In this document: positions 24,838-33,006 of the stretch, piece after piece
How the letters are laid out: each line of letters begins with the position of its first letter
Numbering within the stretch: position 1 is the stretch's first letter
Origin: SZUA-217 sp034658975
Lineage (GTDB): Bacteria > Actinomycetota > Acidimicrobiia > Spongiisociales > ZC4RG35
DNA: 55,337 bases
Direction of reading: 5' to 3'
Assembly (NCBI GenBank): GCA_034658975.1
Contig: JAYEGJ010000144.1
Coordinates: forward strand, 1-55,337
The notes under the pieces: model-generated
Seen by the model: the letters and a program-made list of their open reading frames with translations, nothing else
Told to the model about the DNA's origin: nothing
Databases searched by the model: none
Translations under genes and position numbers: made by a program

Positions 24838-25983
24838 ATGGGTCGGGCCAACGCTCCCATAGCGTCTCCAAACGTGTCGACTCATGTAGTGGCTCGCTCA
24901 GAGCTGGATCTGCTTCTGGAATTGCTCGCCTCCGACGGTTACGAAGTCGTCGGCCCAACCGTTCGGGACGGTGCGATCATCTACGACCACATCGGGTCCA
25001 CCCGTGACCTGCCGGTCGGGTGGACGGATCAGCAGGACGGAGGCAAGTACCGACTGTCTCGAAGGGACGATGAGGCTCTCTTCGGCTACAACGTCGGCCC
25101 ATCGAGTTGGAAGACGTTCCTCTTCCCACCCCGTCTGGAACTGTTCCGCGTGGAGCAAAACGGGAACGGCACGCGCTTCCTTCTGAACGATGTCGAGAGT
25201 CCGCGTCGCGCCCTCTTCGGCGTGAAGTCGTGCGAGCTGGCGGCGATTGCGATCCAGGACAAGGTCTTCCTCGCTTCCGGCCACGTCGACGCCAACTACG
25301 CGGCAAGACGCGAGAACCTGTTCATAGTCGCCGTTGATTGTGGAACCGCCAGTGGCTCCTGCTTCTGCGTTTCGATGGACACCGGACCGGGCTGTGAGTC
25401 CGGATTCGATCTCAGGATCACCGAGATCGTGAGCGGTGATGGGTTCGAGTACCTGATCCAATCGGGCACACCCGAAGGAGCATCCCTGGCAGATCGGTTG
25501 GCCGCTCGGTCCGCCGACGACACCCACATCGAGGCACGAGACGCCGCTCTGGACAACGCCCGGAGTGAGATGGGACTTTCGATGGACACCGAAGGTCTCA
25601 GGGATCTCATGGTGGACGGCTTCGATCACCCGAGGTGGCAGGAGGTTGCCGACCGCTGCCTCACCTGCGGGAACTGCACCTTGGTCTGTCCAACCTGCTT
25701 CTGTTCGACAGCCACCGACAGTGTCACGCTCGATGGTGTCGCATCCCGCACGCGGGTTTGGGACAGCTGCTTCAGCCTGGACTTCACCGGGCTCCACGGT
25801 CATCCGGTTCGAAGCTCAGCCAAGTCCCGTTACCGCCAGTGGATGACCCACAAACTGGCCACCTGGCAAGACCAGTTTGGGACCATGGGCTGCGTGGGAT
25901 GCGGGAGATGCATCACATGGTGTCCGGTCGGAATCGATATCACCGCCGAAGTACGTGCAATGCGAGAGGAGGTGTCGGTATGA
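24838..25983 (+). CDS. [NiFe] hydrogenase beta subunit (4Fe-4S, group 3b type)
   Basis: 381 residues from ATG 24838; GTG 24874 or GTG 24889 are possible later starts and would leave more promoter room. Family: the 4Fe-4S dicluster protein found as HyhB/HydB of group 3b hydrogenases and as anaerobic sulfite reductase subunit A. Motifs: GVKSCELAAI (~127-136), VDCGTASGSCFC, then CLTCGNCTLVCPTCFC (~277-292) and CVGCGRCITWCP (~355-366), two [4Fe-4S] sites that pass electrons between the hydrogenase small subunit and the FAD/NAD(P) subunit. The stop overlaps the next start (ATGA). First gene of the operon. Confidence 0.9.
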   Translation: MGRANAPIASPNVSTHVVARSELDLLLELLASDGYEVVGPTVRDGAIIYDHIGSTRDLPVGWTDQQDGGKYRLSRRDDEALFGYNVGPSSWKTFLFPPRLELFRVEQNGNGTRFLLNDVESPRRALFGVKSCELAAIAIQDKVFLASGHVDANYAARRENLFIVAVDCGTASGSCFCVSMDTGPGCESGFDLRITEIVSGDGFEYLIQSGTPEGASLADRLAARSADDTHIEARDAALDNARSEMGLSMDTEGLRDLMVDGFDHPRWQEVADRCLTCGNCTLVCPTCFCSTATDSVTLDGVASRTRVWDSCFSLDFTGLHGHPVRSSAKSRYRQWMTHKLATWQDQFGTMGCVGCGRCITWCPVGIDITAEVRAMREEVSV

Positions 25984-26441
25984 GCCTGGAAAGCCTCAAG
26001 TCGTCGGCACAACTGCTAATGGACCTGGATGAGGACGGTCTCGAGTTCCTCGAATCGGTTGCGACCGAGGTGGTATTCCCTGCCGGAGCCATCATCTTCG
26101 AAGAAGACCAGTATGCGGACACGTTCTACCTGGTGGCTGACGGCAAGGCCGGTCTCGAAGTCGTCCTCGCCACACGTCCGCCGGTCCTCCTCGAAACCGT
26201 GGGACCGGGTGAGATGCTCGGTGTCAGCTGGCTGACCTACCCGTATCGCTGGGCCTGGAGGGCTCGGGCGGTGAATCGGAGCACCCTCGTCGCGTTCGAC
26301 GCCGACGCAGTGAGGGCGCGATGTCGCGAAGACCACAAGCTGGCCGCCAGCGTCTACCTCACGGTGGCCGATGAGTCAGGCCGCCGTCTGCACGCCGCAA
26401 GGGTTCGGCTGCTCGACTTGTACCCCGGTGGTCGGGAGTGA
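25980..26441 (+). CDS. Stand-alone cyclic-nucleotide-binding-domain protein in the hydrogenase operon
   Basis: 153 residues, one cNMP/CRP beta-roll domain and nothing else: no helix-turn-helix, so it cannot act as a CRP-type DNA binder. The fold reads from VVFPAGAIIFEEDQYADTFYLVADGKAGLEV. The phosphate-binding cassette is altered: GEMLGVSWLTYPYRWAWRARA in place of the usual GE(L/I)A...RxA. It is coupled by overlapping start/stop on both sides. Since it sits between the beta and gamma genes it is probably a subunit or an accessory regulator of the enzyme, sensing a nucleotide or another small ligand (inference). Similar genes are, to my recollection, seen in other actinobacterial group 3b clusters. 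Confidence 0.85.
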   Translation: MSLESLKSSAQLLMDLDEDGLEFLESVATEVVFPAGAIIFEEDQYADTFYLVADGKAGLEVVLATRPPVLLETVGPGEMLGVSWLTYPYRWAWRARAVNRSTLVAFDADAVRARCREDHKLAASVYLTVADESGRRLHAARVRLLDLYPGGRE

Positions 26442-27289
26442 CATTGACGAGCGCACCGGAGCAGCGCCTCGAGGAGATGCTGCCCAAGACGTTCCGCGTG
26501 ATCGGGAAGGAATGGGAGACAACCGATACGGCGACCTTGTTCTTCGAGGATGTCGCCGGCGATCCCATCGAGTTCGTCCCCGGCCAATTCATGATGCTCT
26601 ACGTGTTCGGGCTCGGGGAAGTGCCCATCTCCATTGCCGGCAACCGTCTCGACGACCACACCCTCATGCACACCGTGCGTGCTGTGGGAGCAGTCACGGA
26701 TGGGATTTGCGGACTCGAAACCGGAGACGAGGTTGGAATTCGGGGCCCCTTCGGAACCGGGTGGCCTCTTGAAGCGGCCATCGGAAGGGACCTGCTGATC
26801 ATCACCGGAGGCATCGGGCTCGCTCCTCTGCGCCCGGCGGTGCTGCAAGCGATCGACACCAGTGACAAGCTCTCCTCCCTCTCGCTTCTCTACGGAGCGA
26901 GGACACCCAAGGACCTTCTCTACAAACAGGATCTCCTGGGATGGGAGGCCTCGACCGACATAAATGTCGAGACGACGGTCGATCGCGCCGGTTTCGATTG
27001 GCGCGGGGACGTCGGACTCGTCACCACCCTTCTCCCGAGGATCGACTTCGAGCCCGAAAACACGGACGCCTTCGTCTGCGGGCCCGAAGTGATGATGAGA
27101 GTCGTTGCCCGTGAACTGCGCAACACGGGGGTGCCCAAGGAGAGGATCGCCGTCAGCTTGGAGCGCAACATGAAATGCGGCATCGGGTTCTGTGGGCATT
27201 GCCAGTACGGATCCGATTTCCTCTGCAAGACGGGACCGGTGGTTCCTTTCGATCGATTCGAGCGACGAATGACAGCAGGTGAGATATGA
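26438..27289 (+). CDS. Hydrogenase gamma subunit (FAD/NAD(P)H, 2Fe-2S)
   Basis: 283 residues, GTG start at 26438 in a GTGA overlap. A ferredoxin-NADP reductase-like FAD domain (EFVPGQFMMLYVFG, ~48-61) is followed by a Rossmann NAD(P) domain (DLLIITGGIGLAPLRPAVL) and a C-terminal [2Fe-2S] site MKCGIGFCGHCQYG...FLCKTGP. This is the NAD(P)-facing subunit of group 3b hydrogenases and of sulfhydrogenase. It exchanges electrons between NADP(H) and the beta subunit's clusters. The stop overlaps the small-subunit ATG (ATGA). Confidence 0.92.
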   Translation: MTLTSAPEQRLEEMLPKTFRVIGKEWETTDTATLFFEDVAGDPIEFVPGQFMMLYVFGLGEVPISIAGNRLDDHTLMHTVRAVGAVTDGICGLETGDEVGIRGPFGTGWPLEAAIGRDLLIITGGIGLAPLRPAVLQAIDTSDKLSSLSLLYGARTPKDLLYKQDLLGWEASTDINVETTVDRAGFDWRGDVGLVTTLLPRIDFEPENTDAFVCGPEVMMRVVARELRNTGVPKERIAVSLERNMKCGIGFCGHCQYGSDFLCKTGPVVPFDRFERRMTAGEI

Positions 27290-28059
27290 GCGACCGCCCC
27301 AAGCTCGCGATCTGGAAGTTCGCATCATGTGACGGTTGCCAGCTGAGTCTCCTCGACTGCGAGGACGAGCTCCTGGCCATCGCCGGCGCCATCGACATCG
27401 CCTATTTCCCCGAAGCCACGAGGGCGGAGAGCCCGGGTCCTTACGACCTCTCATTGGTCGAAGGATCTGTGACCACCGCCCACGATGCCGAGCGCATAGT
27501 CGAGATCCGGGACCAGTCGGACACTCTCGTCACGATCGGAGCCTGCGCGACGGCGGGAGGCATCCAGGCCTTGAAGAACTGGGCGGACGTAGATGACTTC
27601 ATCTCGATCGTCTACGCCGAACCGTCCTATATCGAGACCCTGGACACCTCGACCCCGATCTCCGACCACGTCGAGGTCGACTTCGAGCTCAGGGGTTGCC
27701 CTATCTCGAAGCGCCAGCTGATCGAGGTCATCGAGGCGTATCTCCACAAACGCAAACCAAACATCCCCACCCACAGCGTCTGTGAAGAGTGCAAGGCGAG
27801 AGGCAACGTCTGCGTGATGGTTCGCGACGGGACTCCCTGCCTCGGTCCGATCACCCAGGCGGGCTGCGGTGCGATCTGTCCCGCCTACAACCGCGGTTGC
27901 TACGGATGTTTCGGGCCCTCCGAGTCGGCCAACGTCGCCGGCCTTGCCGAATGGCTGACGGCCACCGGAGTGGAATCCCCCGACATCGTCCGCTTGCTTC
28001 GGACGTTCAACGCCTATGCCCCCGAGTTCAGAGAGGTCAGTGACTCATATGCACAGTGA
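27286..28059 (+). CDS. [NiFe] hydrogenase small (delta) subunit
   Basis: 257 residues, cytosolic type (no Tat signal). The proximal cluster motif KFASCDGCQLSLLDC starts the protein, with more Cys downstream (GACATAGG, RGCPIS). The extra domain has HSVCEECKARGNVCVM, PCLGPITQAGCGAICPAYNRGCYGCFGP for the medial and distal clusters. Relays electrons from the Ni-Fe site in the large subunit to the beta subunit. The C-terminal bases overlap the large-subunit start by 11. Confidence 0.95.
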   Translation: MSDRPKLAIWKFASCDGCQLSLLDCEDELLAIAGAIDIAYFPEATRAESPGPYDLSLVEGSVTTAHDAERIVEIRDQSDTLVTIGACATAGGIQALKNWADVDDFISIVYAEPSYIETLDTSTPISDHVEVDFELRGCPISKRQLIEVIEAYLHKRKPNIPTHSVCEECKARGNVCVMVRDGTPCLGPITQAGCGAICPAYNRGCYGCFGPSESANVAGLAEWLTATGVESPDIVRLLRTFNAYAPEFREVSDSYAQ

Positions 28060-29341
28060 GCGCGAAATCGACGTCAAGTACTTGGCCCGAGTCGAGGGTG
28101 AAGGTGCCATGTACCTCAAGCTCGAGGGCGAAGAAGTCGTCGATCTCAAGTTCAAGATCTTCGAGCCGCCGCGGTTCTACGAGGCATTCCTCCAGGGGCG
28201 ACGATTCTCCGAAGCGCCCGACATCACCGCACGCATCTGTGGCATCTGCCCGATCGCATATCAGACGAGCTCGATCAACGCCATGGAGCACGCGGCAGGA
28301 ACAACGGTCCCACACGTGCTGCAGGAGCTGAGACGGCTCATCTACTGCGGCGAGTGGATCGAAAGCCACTCTCTCCACATCTTCTTCCTTCATGCCCCGG
28401 ACTTCCTCGGCTATGAGAGCGGCCTTGCCATGGCCGAGAAGTTCCCCCAGAAGGTCGAGGATGCGCTTCGACTCAAGAAGCTGGGCAACACCCTGATGAC
28501 GGTTCTGGGAGGACGCGAGATCCACCCGATCAACACCAAGGTCGGCGGTTTCTACCGGGTACCCACCAGGGAGGAGTTGGAGGCGCTCGTCCCCGAGCTC
28601 GAATGGGGGCTTGAAGCTTCGATCGCGACCACGCGCTGGGTCAGCGGACTCCAGTTCCCGGATTTCGAGCGAGACTACGAGTTCGTGGCGATGCATCACC
28701 CGGACGAGTACGCAATCCACCAGGGTCGGATCGTCTCCAGCCGCGGGATCGACATCGCCGTCGAGGAGTGGTCCAACGTGTTCACCGAAGAGCACGTCGA
28801 GTGGTCCAACGCCCTCCATGCCCGCATCAAGAACCGCGGCTCCTATCACGTCGGCCCCATGGCCAGATACACCATCAACCACCAGCAGCTCACACCACTG
28901 GCCCACAAGGAGGCCGAGCGGAGCGGATTGGGTGTCAGCTGCACCAATCCCTTCAAGAGCATCGTGGTCAGGGCCATCGAACTGGTCTTCGCCTTCGAAG
29001 AAGCGCTTCGGATCATCAGCGAGTACGTGCGGCCGGCCGAACCGGCGGTTCCGGTCGACCCGGCAGGAAAGACAGGACACGGAGCATCAGAAGCACCGCG
29101 AGGGCTGCTCTACCACTCGTACTCAATCGATGACGAGGGACTGATCAGCCACGCCCAGATCGTGCCACCGACATCGCAGAACCAACTGAGCATCGAGGAG
29201 GACCTCAGGGAGTACGTCCCCGGACGCACCCACCTCAGCGACGACGTCCTGCAGTGGCAATTGGAGCAGGCGATCCGCAACTATGACCCCTGCATCTCAT
29301 GCGCGACCCACTTCCTCGACCTCGAGGTCGACCGGGCATGA
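28049..29341 (+). CDS. [NiFe] hydrogenase large (alpha) subunit
   Basis: 430 residues from ATG 28049. Ni ligands: RICGICP (C64, C67) and DPCISCATH (C415, C418, H421). After His421 there is a nine-residue tail (FLDLEVDRA), which is the C-terminal extension removed by the maturation protease once Ni-Fe is inserted, in keeping with the protease gene directly downstream. Cytosolic, group 3b by subunit set: it interconverts H2 and NADP(H) and may also reduce sulfur. The stop overlaps the protease ATG (ATGA). Confidence 0.95.
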   Translation: MHSEREIDVKYLARVEGEGAMYLKLEGEEVVDLKFKIFEPPRFYEAFLQGRRFSEAPDITARICGICPIAYQTSSINAMEHAAGTTVPHVLQELRRLIYCGEWIESHSLHIFFLHAPDFLGYESGLAMAEKFPQKVEDALRLKKLGNTLMTVLGGREIHPINTKVGGFYRVPTREELEALVPELEWGLEASIATTRWVSGLQFPDFERDYEFVAMHHPDEYAIHQGRIVSSRGIDIAVEEWSNVFTEEHVEWSNALHARIKNRGSYHVGPMARYTINHQQLTPLAHKEAERSGLGVSCTNPFKSIVVRAIELVFAFEEALRIISEYVRPAEPAVPVDPAGKTGHGASEAPRGLLYHSYSIDDEGLISHAQIVPPTSQNQLSIEEDLREYVPGRTHLSDDVLQWQLEQAIRNYDPCISCATHFLDLEVDRA

Positions 29342-29763
29342 CGGGGTCGCCCCTGGTGATCGGCGTGGGAAACGAACACCGAGGGGACGATGCGGCAGGA
29401 GTTGAGGTTGTCCGGCGTCTCGACTCCGACCGGGTCGTCGAGATCTCAGACTGCTCCCGCCTGCTCGACGCATGGGAGGGCGAAGCCGACGTGATCGTCG
29501 TCGACGCGATGCGGTCGGGACGGTCGCCGGGATCCGTACTCGAGCTGGACGGCCGGTCTCAGAGCTTCCCGACCAAGTCGTTCCCGTCGAGCCATTCCTT
29601 TGGCCTTGCCGACGCCGTGGAGCTAGGGAGGATCCTCAATCGTCTCCCCCATCGACTGACGGTCTATGGAATCGAAGCCCTCAACCTCGATCCGGGAGAC
29701 GAGATGTCACCAGATGTCGCCCGGGCCGTCTCCGAAGTGGTCTCGGCGATCCAGGAGAGCTGA
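29338..29763 (+). CDS. Hydrogenase maturation endopeptidase (HycI/HyaD family)
   Basis: 141 residues from ATG 29338 (an open frame upstream to 29299 is the antisense-free tail of the large subunit gene). GVGNEHRGDDAAG (~8-20) is the Ni-sensing signature, VIVVDAM (~52-58) the second acidic ligand, and SSHSFGLADAVEL supplies the family's His. It cleaves the C-terminal tail of the large subunit after nickel insertion. Confidence 0.92.
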   Translation: MTGSPLVIGVGNEHRGDDAAGVEVVRRLDSDRVVEISDCSRLLDAWEGEADVIVVDAMRSGRSPGSVLELDGRSQSFPTKSFPSSHSFGLADAVELGRILNRLPHRLTVYGIEALNLDPGDEMSPDVARAVSEVVSAIQES

Positions 29764-29764
29764 G

Positions 29765-29989
29765 ATGTGCGTGGCGATCCCCGGACGAATCGAGTCGATC
29801 ACCGAAGAGGGCGCATCGCGCAAAGGAAAGGTCCGGTATACGACCGGCGAGCTCTACTCGGTCGAGCTGGCGATGGTCGAAGTTGCCGAAGTGGGCGACT
29901 ACGTGATCGTCCATTCCGGGTTCGCCATCAGAAAACTGACCCCGCAAGCAGCAGAAGAGGCCATCTCCCAGCTCGAGGGTTCAGGGTAG
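29765..29989 (+). CDS. hypC: HypC/HybG-family hydrogenase chaperone
   Basis: 74 residues beginning MCVAIPGRI; Cys2 is the invariant residue that holds the Fe(CN)2CO moiety while the large subunit is assembled. VGDYVIVHSGFAIRKL is the family's beta-barrel signature. It is the last gene of the operon, one base after the protease stop. The other Hyp proteins (A, B, D, E, F) are not in the window and must be encoded elsewhere. Confidence 0.93.
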   Translation: MCVAIPGRIESITEEGASRKGKVRYTTGELYSVELAMVEVAEVGDYVIVHSGFAIRKLTPQAAEEAISQLEGSG

Positions 29990-30020
29990 GTACCGAGGGG
30001 CAGCCCGAACGGGCGCGCCT

Positions 30021-30046
30021 AAACCGCCCACGGTGTGTGGGGGTTT
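30021..30046. terminator. Bidirectional stem-loop between the hydrogenase operon and the HNH gene
   Basis: AAACC-G-CCCAC, loop GGTGT, GTGGG-GGTTT: a ten-base-pair stem with one bulged G, A-rich on one side and T-ending on the other, between two convergent genes. A smaller hairpin GCCC-GAAC-GGGC precedes it at 30003-30014. This is the expected position and form of a shared Rho-independent terminator. Confidence 0.6.
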
Positions 30047-30111
30047 CCGATCTGTGGTCTTGGTCGGTGGCTGGCGACTGTCTCGACGGGGCGGTGGGGA
30101 AGGGTCCACCC

Positions 30112-31185
30112 CTATATAGGTCGGTCGGGTTTTCGGAATCGGATTCGTCCGTGGTCGGGGTGTGCGTACGGCTCGAATCCTCGCTGGTGGATGACGATCT
30201 GATGGTGAAACCAGCAGACGAGGATCATGTCGTCCTGGTCGGTTGACCCGCCTTCGGACCAGGGGATGAGATGGTGGGCTTCGAGCCGGTAGCGGCTGTC
30301 ACACCCATCGGCCGAGCAACGGTGCCCGTACCTGTCCAGTAGGGCACGTTTCAATGCCGGAAGCGCGGTGCGGTTCTTGCGGCCGTAGTCGAGATACCGG
30401 CCGTCATCGGTCCGGGCGATGACTTCGGTGGTGGCATCACAGAGGATCGCTTGGAGGGCTTGTCGGCCGGTGTTGGCGCCGGCGTCGAGGACCACCCCGG
30501 CCTCACCGTTGGTTTCGACAGCTTGTGTGGCGTCGACAAACACGGTGACCTGAGCCGGTGGGGCCTCACCGCTCACGCATACTTCGGCCAATGCCATTGC
30601 TTTACGCCATCCCAGGTCACCCTTGGACCCGTCCGGCAGCTCCGGCAAAGAGTCGGCCTTTTCGGTGAGGGTCTTGTCCACCAATGCTCCGGTGGCACCG
30701 TCGAAGCCGCCCCAGACCTTCCACCAGGACTCATCCAGGGTCGGCTGCATCACAAGAAACTGGTCCCCAGACGTGCGGTACTCGGCTTCGCCGGTGATCC
30801 GGGCCTGTTTCGCCGCCTCACGATGAACCCCAGCAACGTCGGCATGAAGCATGTGGCCGACATCTTCGGGAATTCTGGAGAGAGCCTCAACCCGGTCGAA
30901 AGAGACCTCACCGGTAGCCAGGTCGGCTTCGAGGTCGGGACGGTCCTGAATCCGACGCATCGTCCTGACCAGACTCCTCGCCGTGCCCAAACCAACATCA
31001 AGCCGAGACGCCGTCCACTCAGACAGGGACCGGGCGCCATCAGCAGTAGCGATCTGCGCCTCGTCCAATGCGGCAAGATCACACATCTGACGGGCCCGCA
31101 ACCGGCCAATCAGCCGCTCATCGGCCATCAACCGCTGCTCACGCCCATCAATCGAAAGTCTCTCCCTCTCCATATGATCGAACAT
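30112..31185 (-). CDS. DUF222 / HNH endonuclease-domain protein (13E12 type)
   Basis: 357 residues. The N-terminal two thirds is the helical DUF222 domain (LIGRLRARQMCDLAALDE, LSEWTASRLDVGLGTARSLVRT, GEVSFDRVEAL). The C-terminal HNH motif is RYGHRCSADGCDSRYRLEAHHLIPWSEGG, DDMILVCWFHHQIVIHQRGFE, with the Cys, His and Asn/His residues of a zinc-stabilised HNH fold. Such genes are numerous in actinobacterial genomes, where they behave as repeated families; the cellular role is not known and mobile-element origin is suspected. It lies between two metabolic operons with no partner gene. Confidence 0.9.
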   Translation of the reverse strand: MFDHMERERLSIDGREQRLMADERLIGRLRARQMCDLAALDEAQIATADGARSLSEWTASRLDVGLGTARSLVRTMRRIQDRPDLEADLATGEVSFDRVEALSRIPEDVGHMLHADVAGVHREAAKQARITGEAEYRTSGDQFLVMQPTLDESWWKVWGGFDGATGALVDKTLTEKADSLPELPDGSKGDLGWRKAMALAEVCVSGEAPPAQVTVFVDATQAVETNGEAGVVLDAGANTGRQALQAILCDATTEVIARTDDGRYLDYGRKNRTALPALKRALLDRYGHRCSADGCDSRYRLEAHHLIPWSEGGSTDQDDMILVCWFHHQIVIHQRGFEPYAHPDHGRIRFRKPDRPI

Positions 31186-31279
31186 ACGTTCCCCCTATGA
31201 CAGATTCAGAGTGTTCGTGCCCAAATCCCAAAGAAATCCTGAAATATCTCATAGGTCGACGTCGTAACCTGAGAGCGCA

Positions 31280-31695
31280 ATGGGCTTCAACGACGGCTCA
31301 CCGGATCCGGATGCATACGGAAGGGTCACCAACCCGGAGCGCTTTCAACTCGTGGTCGATGCGGCCCACGACCTGGTCGGCGAGCTCATGGGTCGATATG
31401 TGGTCACCCGAGAGCCGACTTCCCGGGAGTATTCGTCCAGTTCGGAGATTGGGAGCGCCGGGGGTACCCGGTCTGCGGATGCGACGCCTGCGGCGATGAC
31501 CCGCTCCATGTCATCGAGGACATGAGGCGGGTTGTGGAGGCCGCGGTCGAAGGCCGCTACTCAGAGGAGCTGACCAAGCGGAAGCTCGTCACCGGCTTCG
31601 GCGAGAACAAAGGGCGGACGCGACTCGACAAGGGTGAATGGCGGAAGCACGGGGAGCTGGGCATCCATCGCTGGCCACCCTGGCGCCCTCAGTAG
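31280..31695 (+). pseudogene. DUF6226-like gene broken by a frameshift
   Basis: The N-terminal part is read from ATG 31280 (MGFNDGSPDPDAYGRVTNPERFQLVVDAAHDLVGELMGRYVVTREP). At about 31405-31415 the sense must move to another frame, which then reads ADFPGVFVQFGDWERRGYPVCGCDACGDDPLHVIEDM and on to ...WPPWRPQ, stop TAG at 31693-31695. Neither frame alone is a sensible protein; joined they give ~138 residues with a CGCDAC motif, resembling DUF6226 proteins. Either a one-or-two-base indel is real (pseudogene) or it is a sequencing/assembly error. The tail overlaps the cobO end by 7 bases. Confidence 0.6.
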
Positions 31696-32258
31696 TCGAT
31701 TCCCCGACGGGCCATCACACCCTTATCGAAGGCGTGCTTCACGTTCTTCATCTCCGTCACCGTGTCGGCTGCATCGATCAGGGGCTGTGGGGCGTCACGC
31801 CCGGTGAAGATCAGATTGACCCCGGCGGGACGCTCTTCAATGGCAGCCAGCACTACATCGATGCCGATCCATCCCCAGTTGATCGGGTAGGTGACCTCGT
31901 CGAGGATGATCAGGTCGTAGTCGCCGCTCTCGATTCGGTCACGAGCCGTGGCCCAGGCCGCCTCGGCGATCGCCTGCGACTCATCGAGGTCCTCCGAGTC
32001 CCAGGTGAAGCCATCGCCAAGGACCCACCAATCGATCCCGAGCTGCCGTCCGATCTTCTCTTCACCGACGCTCCAATCGCCGGACTTGAGGAACTGAATC
32101 ACTCCCACCTTCCAGCCTCGGGCAACGGCCCGAATGGCCGTGCCGAAGGCGGCCGTCGACTTTCCCTTTCCGTCGCCGGTGTTGACCAGGATCAGCGAGG
32201 ACGCACGAACAGATCCCGTCTCCGGGGCTTCGCTGGGTGGTGTTTGGGGATCAGCCAT
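31689..32258 (-). CDS. cobO: Cob(I)yrinic acid a,c-diamide adenosyltransferase
   Basis: 189 residues. P-loop GDGKGKST (~28-35), IQFLKSGDWSVGE, and LIILDEVTYPINWGWI as Walker B-like strand, then IFTGRDAPQPLIDAADTVTEM: all CobO/BtuR signatures. It attaches the adenosyl group to cobalt in corrinoids. The start overlaps the stop of the ABC ATPase gene by 8 bases, so it is the fourth gene of the riboswitch-controlled importer operon and turns imported cobalamin precursor into the coenzyme. Confidence 0.93.
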   Translation of the reverse strand: MADPQTPPSEAPETGSVRASSLILVNTGDGKGKSTAAFGTAIRAVARGWKVGVIQFLKSGDWSVGEEKIGRQLGIDWWVLGDGFTWDSEDLDESQAIAEAAWATARDRIESGDYDLIILDEVTYPINWGWIGIDVVLAAIEERPAGVNLIFTGRDAPQPLIDAADTVTEMKNVKHAFDKGVMARRGIDY

Positions 32259-33006
32259 TGGGACGCCTCGTGGGGATTACTGCGGGCCCGTCTTCATCGT
32301 GGACGACCCTAACCCCGGCGCCGTAATGGGCCTCGAGGTTGGCTTCGGTTATCACCTCGGCCGCAGTCCCATCGGCCTGGACGACGCCATCGGCGAGGAG
32401 GACCAGCCGGTCGGCGAAGCGTCCTGCCAGCGTCAGGTCGTGAACGGCGGTGACGACGGTGAGTCCCTCGCTTCGTCTCAGTTGATCGACCACCTCGAGA
32501 ACTTCTATCGCATGACCGAGGTCGAGGCTCGCCGTCGGCTCATCGAGAAGGAGAACATGGGACTCCTGGGCGAGCGCACGCGCCAGTACTGCGCGTTGGG
32601 ACTCACCCCCCGACAGCGTCGACATCGGGCGTCGAGCCAGCTTCCCCAGGTCGAGTCTCTCCAATGCTCTGTCGACGGTTTCGATGTCGTGCTGGGACTC
32701 GCCGCCGAGATACCCGATGTGGGGGGTCCGCCCGAGCATCACGTAGTCGGTAACCCCCATGTCGTCGGGCAGACGCGGACGCTGGGGCATCCATGCAGCG
32801 TCGAGCCCGGACCGCCGCTGTCCGTTGGTGAAGGAAATGGTTCCCTCGTGGCCGACGAGGCCGAGGGCGGCACGCAGCATCGTCGACTTGCCGGCACCGT
32901 TCGGACCGATCAGCCCAACCCATTCACCGCCTTCGACGTCGAGACTGACAGGCCCGAGCACGCGGGAGGAGCCAAACACGACTTCGACGGAATCCCATCT
33001 GATCAT
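32251..33006 (-). CDS. btuD: B12/iron-type ABC transporter ATPase
   Basis: 251 residues from ATG 33006 (MIRWDSVEVVFGSS), which overlaps the permease stop by ATGA; the open frame further upstream is antisense-like and dropped. Walker A GPNGAGKST (~38-46), signature LSGGESQRAVLARAL (~135-149), Walker B VLLLDEPTASLD and switch His in AVHDLT. Energises uptake through the FecCD-type permease. Its neighbour genes and the riboswitch point to cobalamin or cobinamide. Confidence 0.92.
   Translation of the reverse strand: MIRWDSVEVVFGSSRVLGPVSLDVEGGEWVGLIGPNGAGKSTMLRAALGLVGHEGTISFTNGQRRSGLDAAWMPQRPRLPDDMGVTDYVMLGRTPHIGYLGGESQHDIETVDRALERLDLGKLARRPMSTLSGGESQRAVLARALAQESHVLLLDEPTASLDLGHAIEVLEVVDQLRRSEGLTVVTAVHDLTLAGRFADRLVLLADGVVQADGTAAEVITEANLEAHYGAGVRVVHDEDGPAVIPTRRPNG

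Noticed and set aside
28037..29080. 347-residue minus-strand ORF opposite the hydrogenase large subunit
   Set aside because: Antisense shadow; the plus strand carries complete nickel motifs.
31068..31499. 143-residue plus-strand ORF upstream of the frameshifted DUF6226-like gene
   Set aside because: Its first part is antisense to the HNH gene and its second part is out of frame with both DUF6226 halves.
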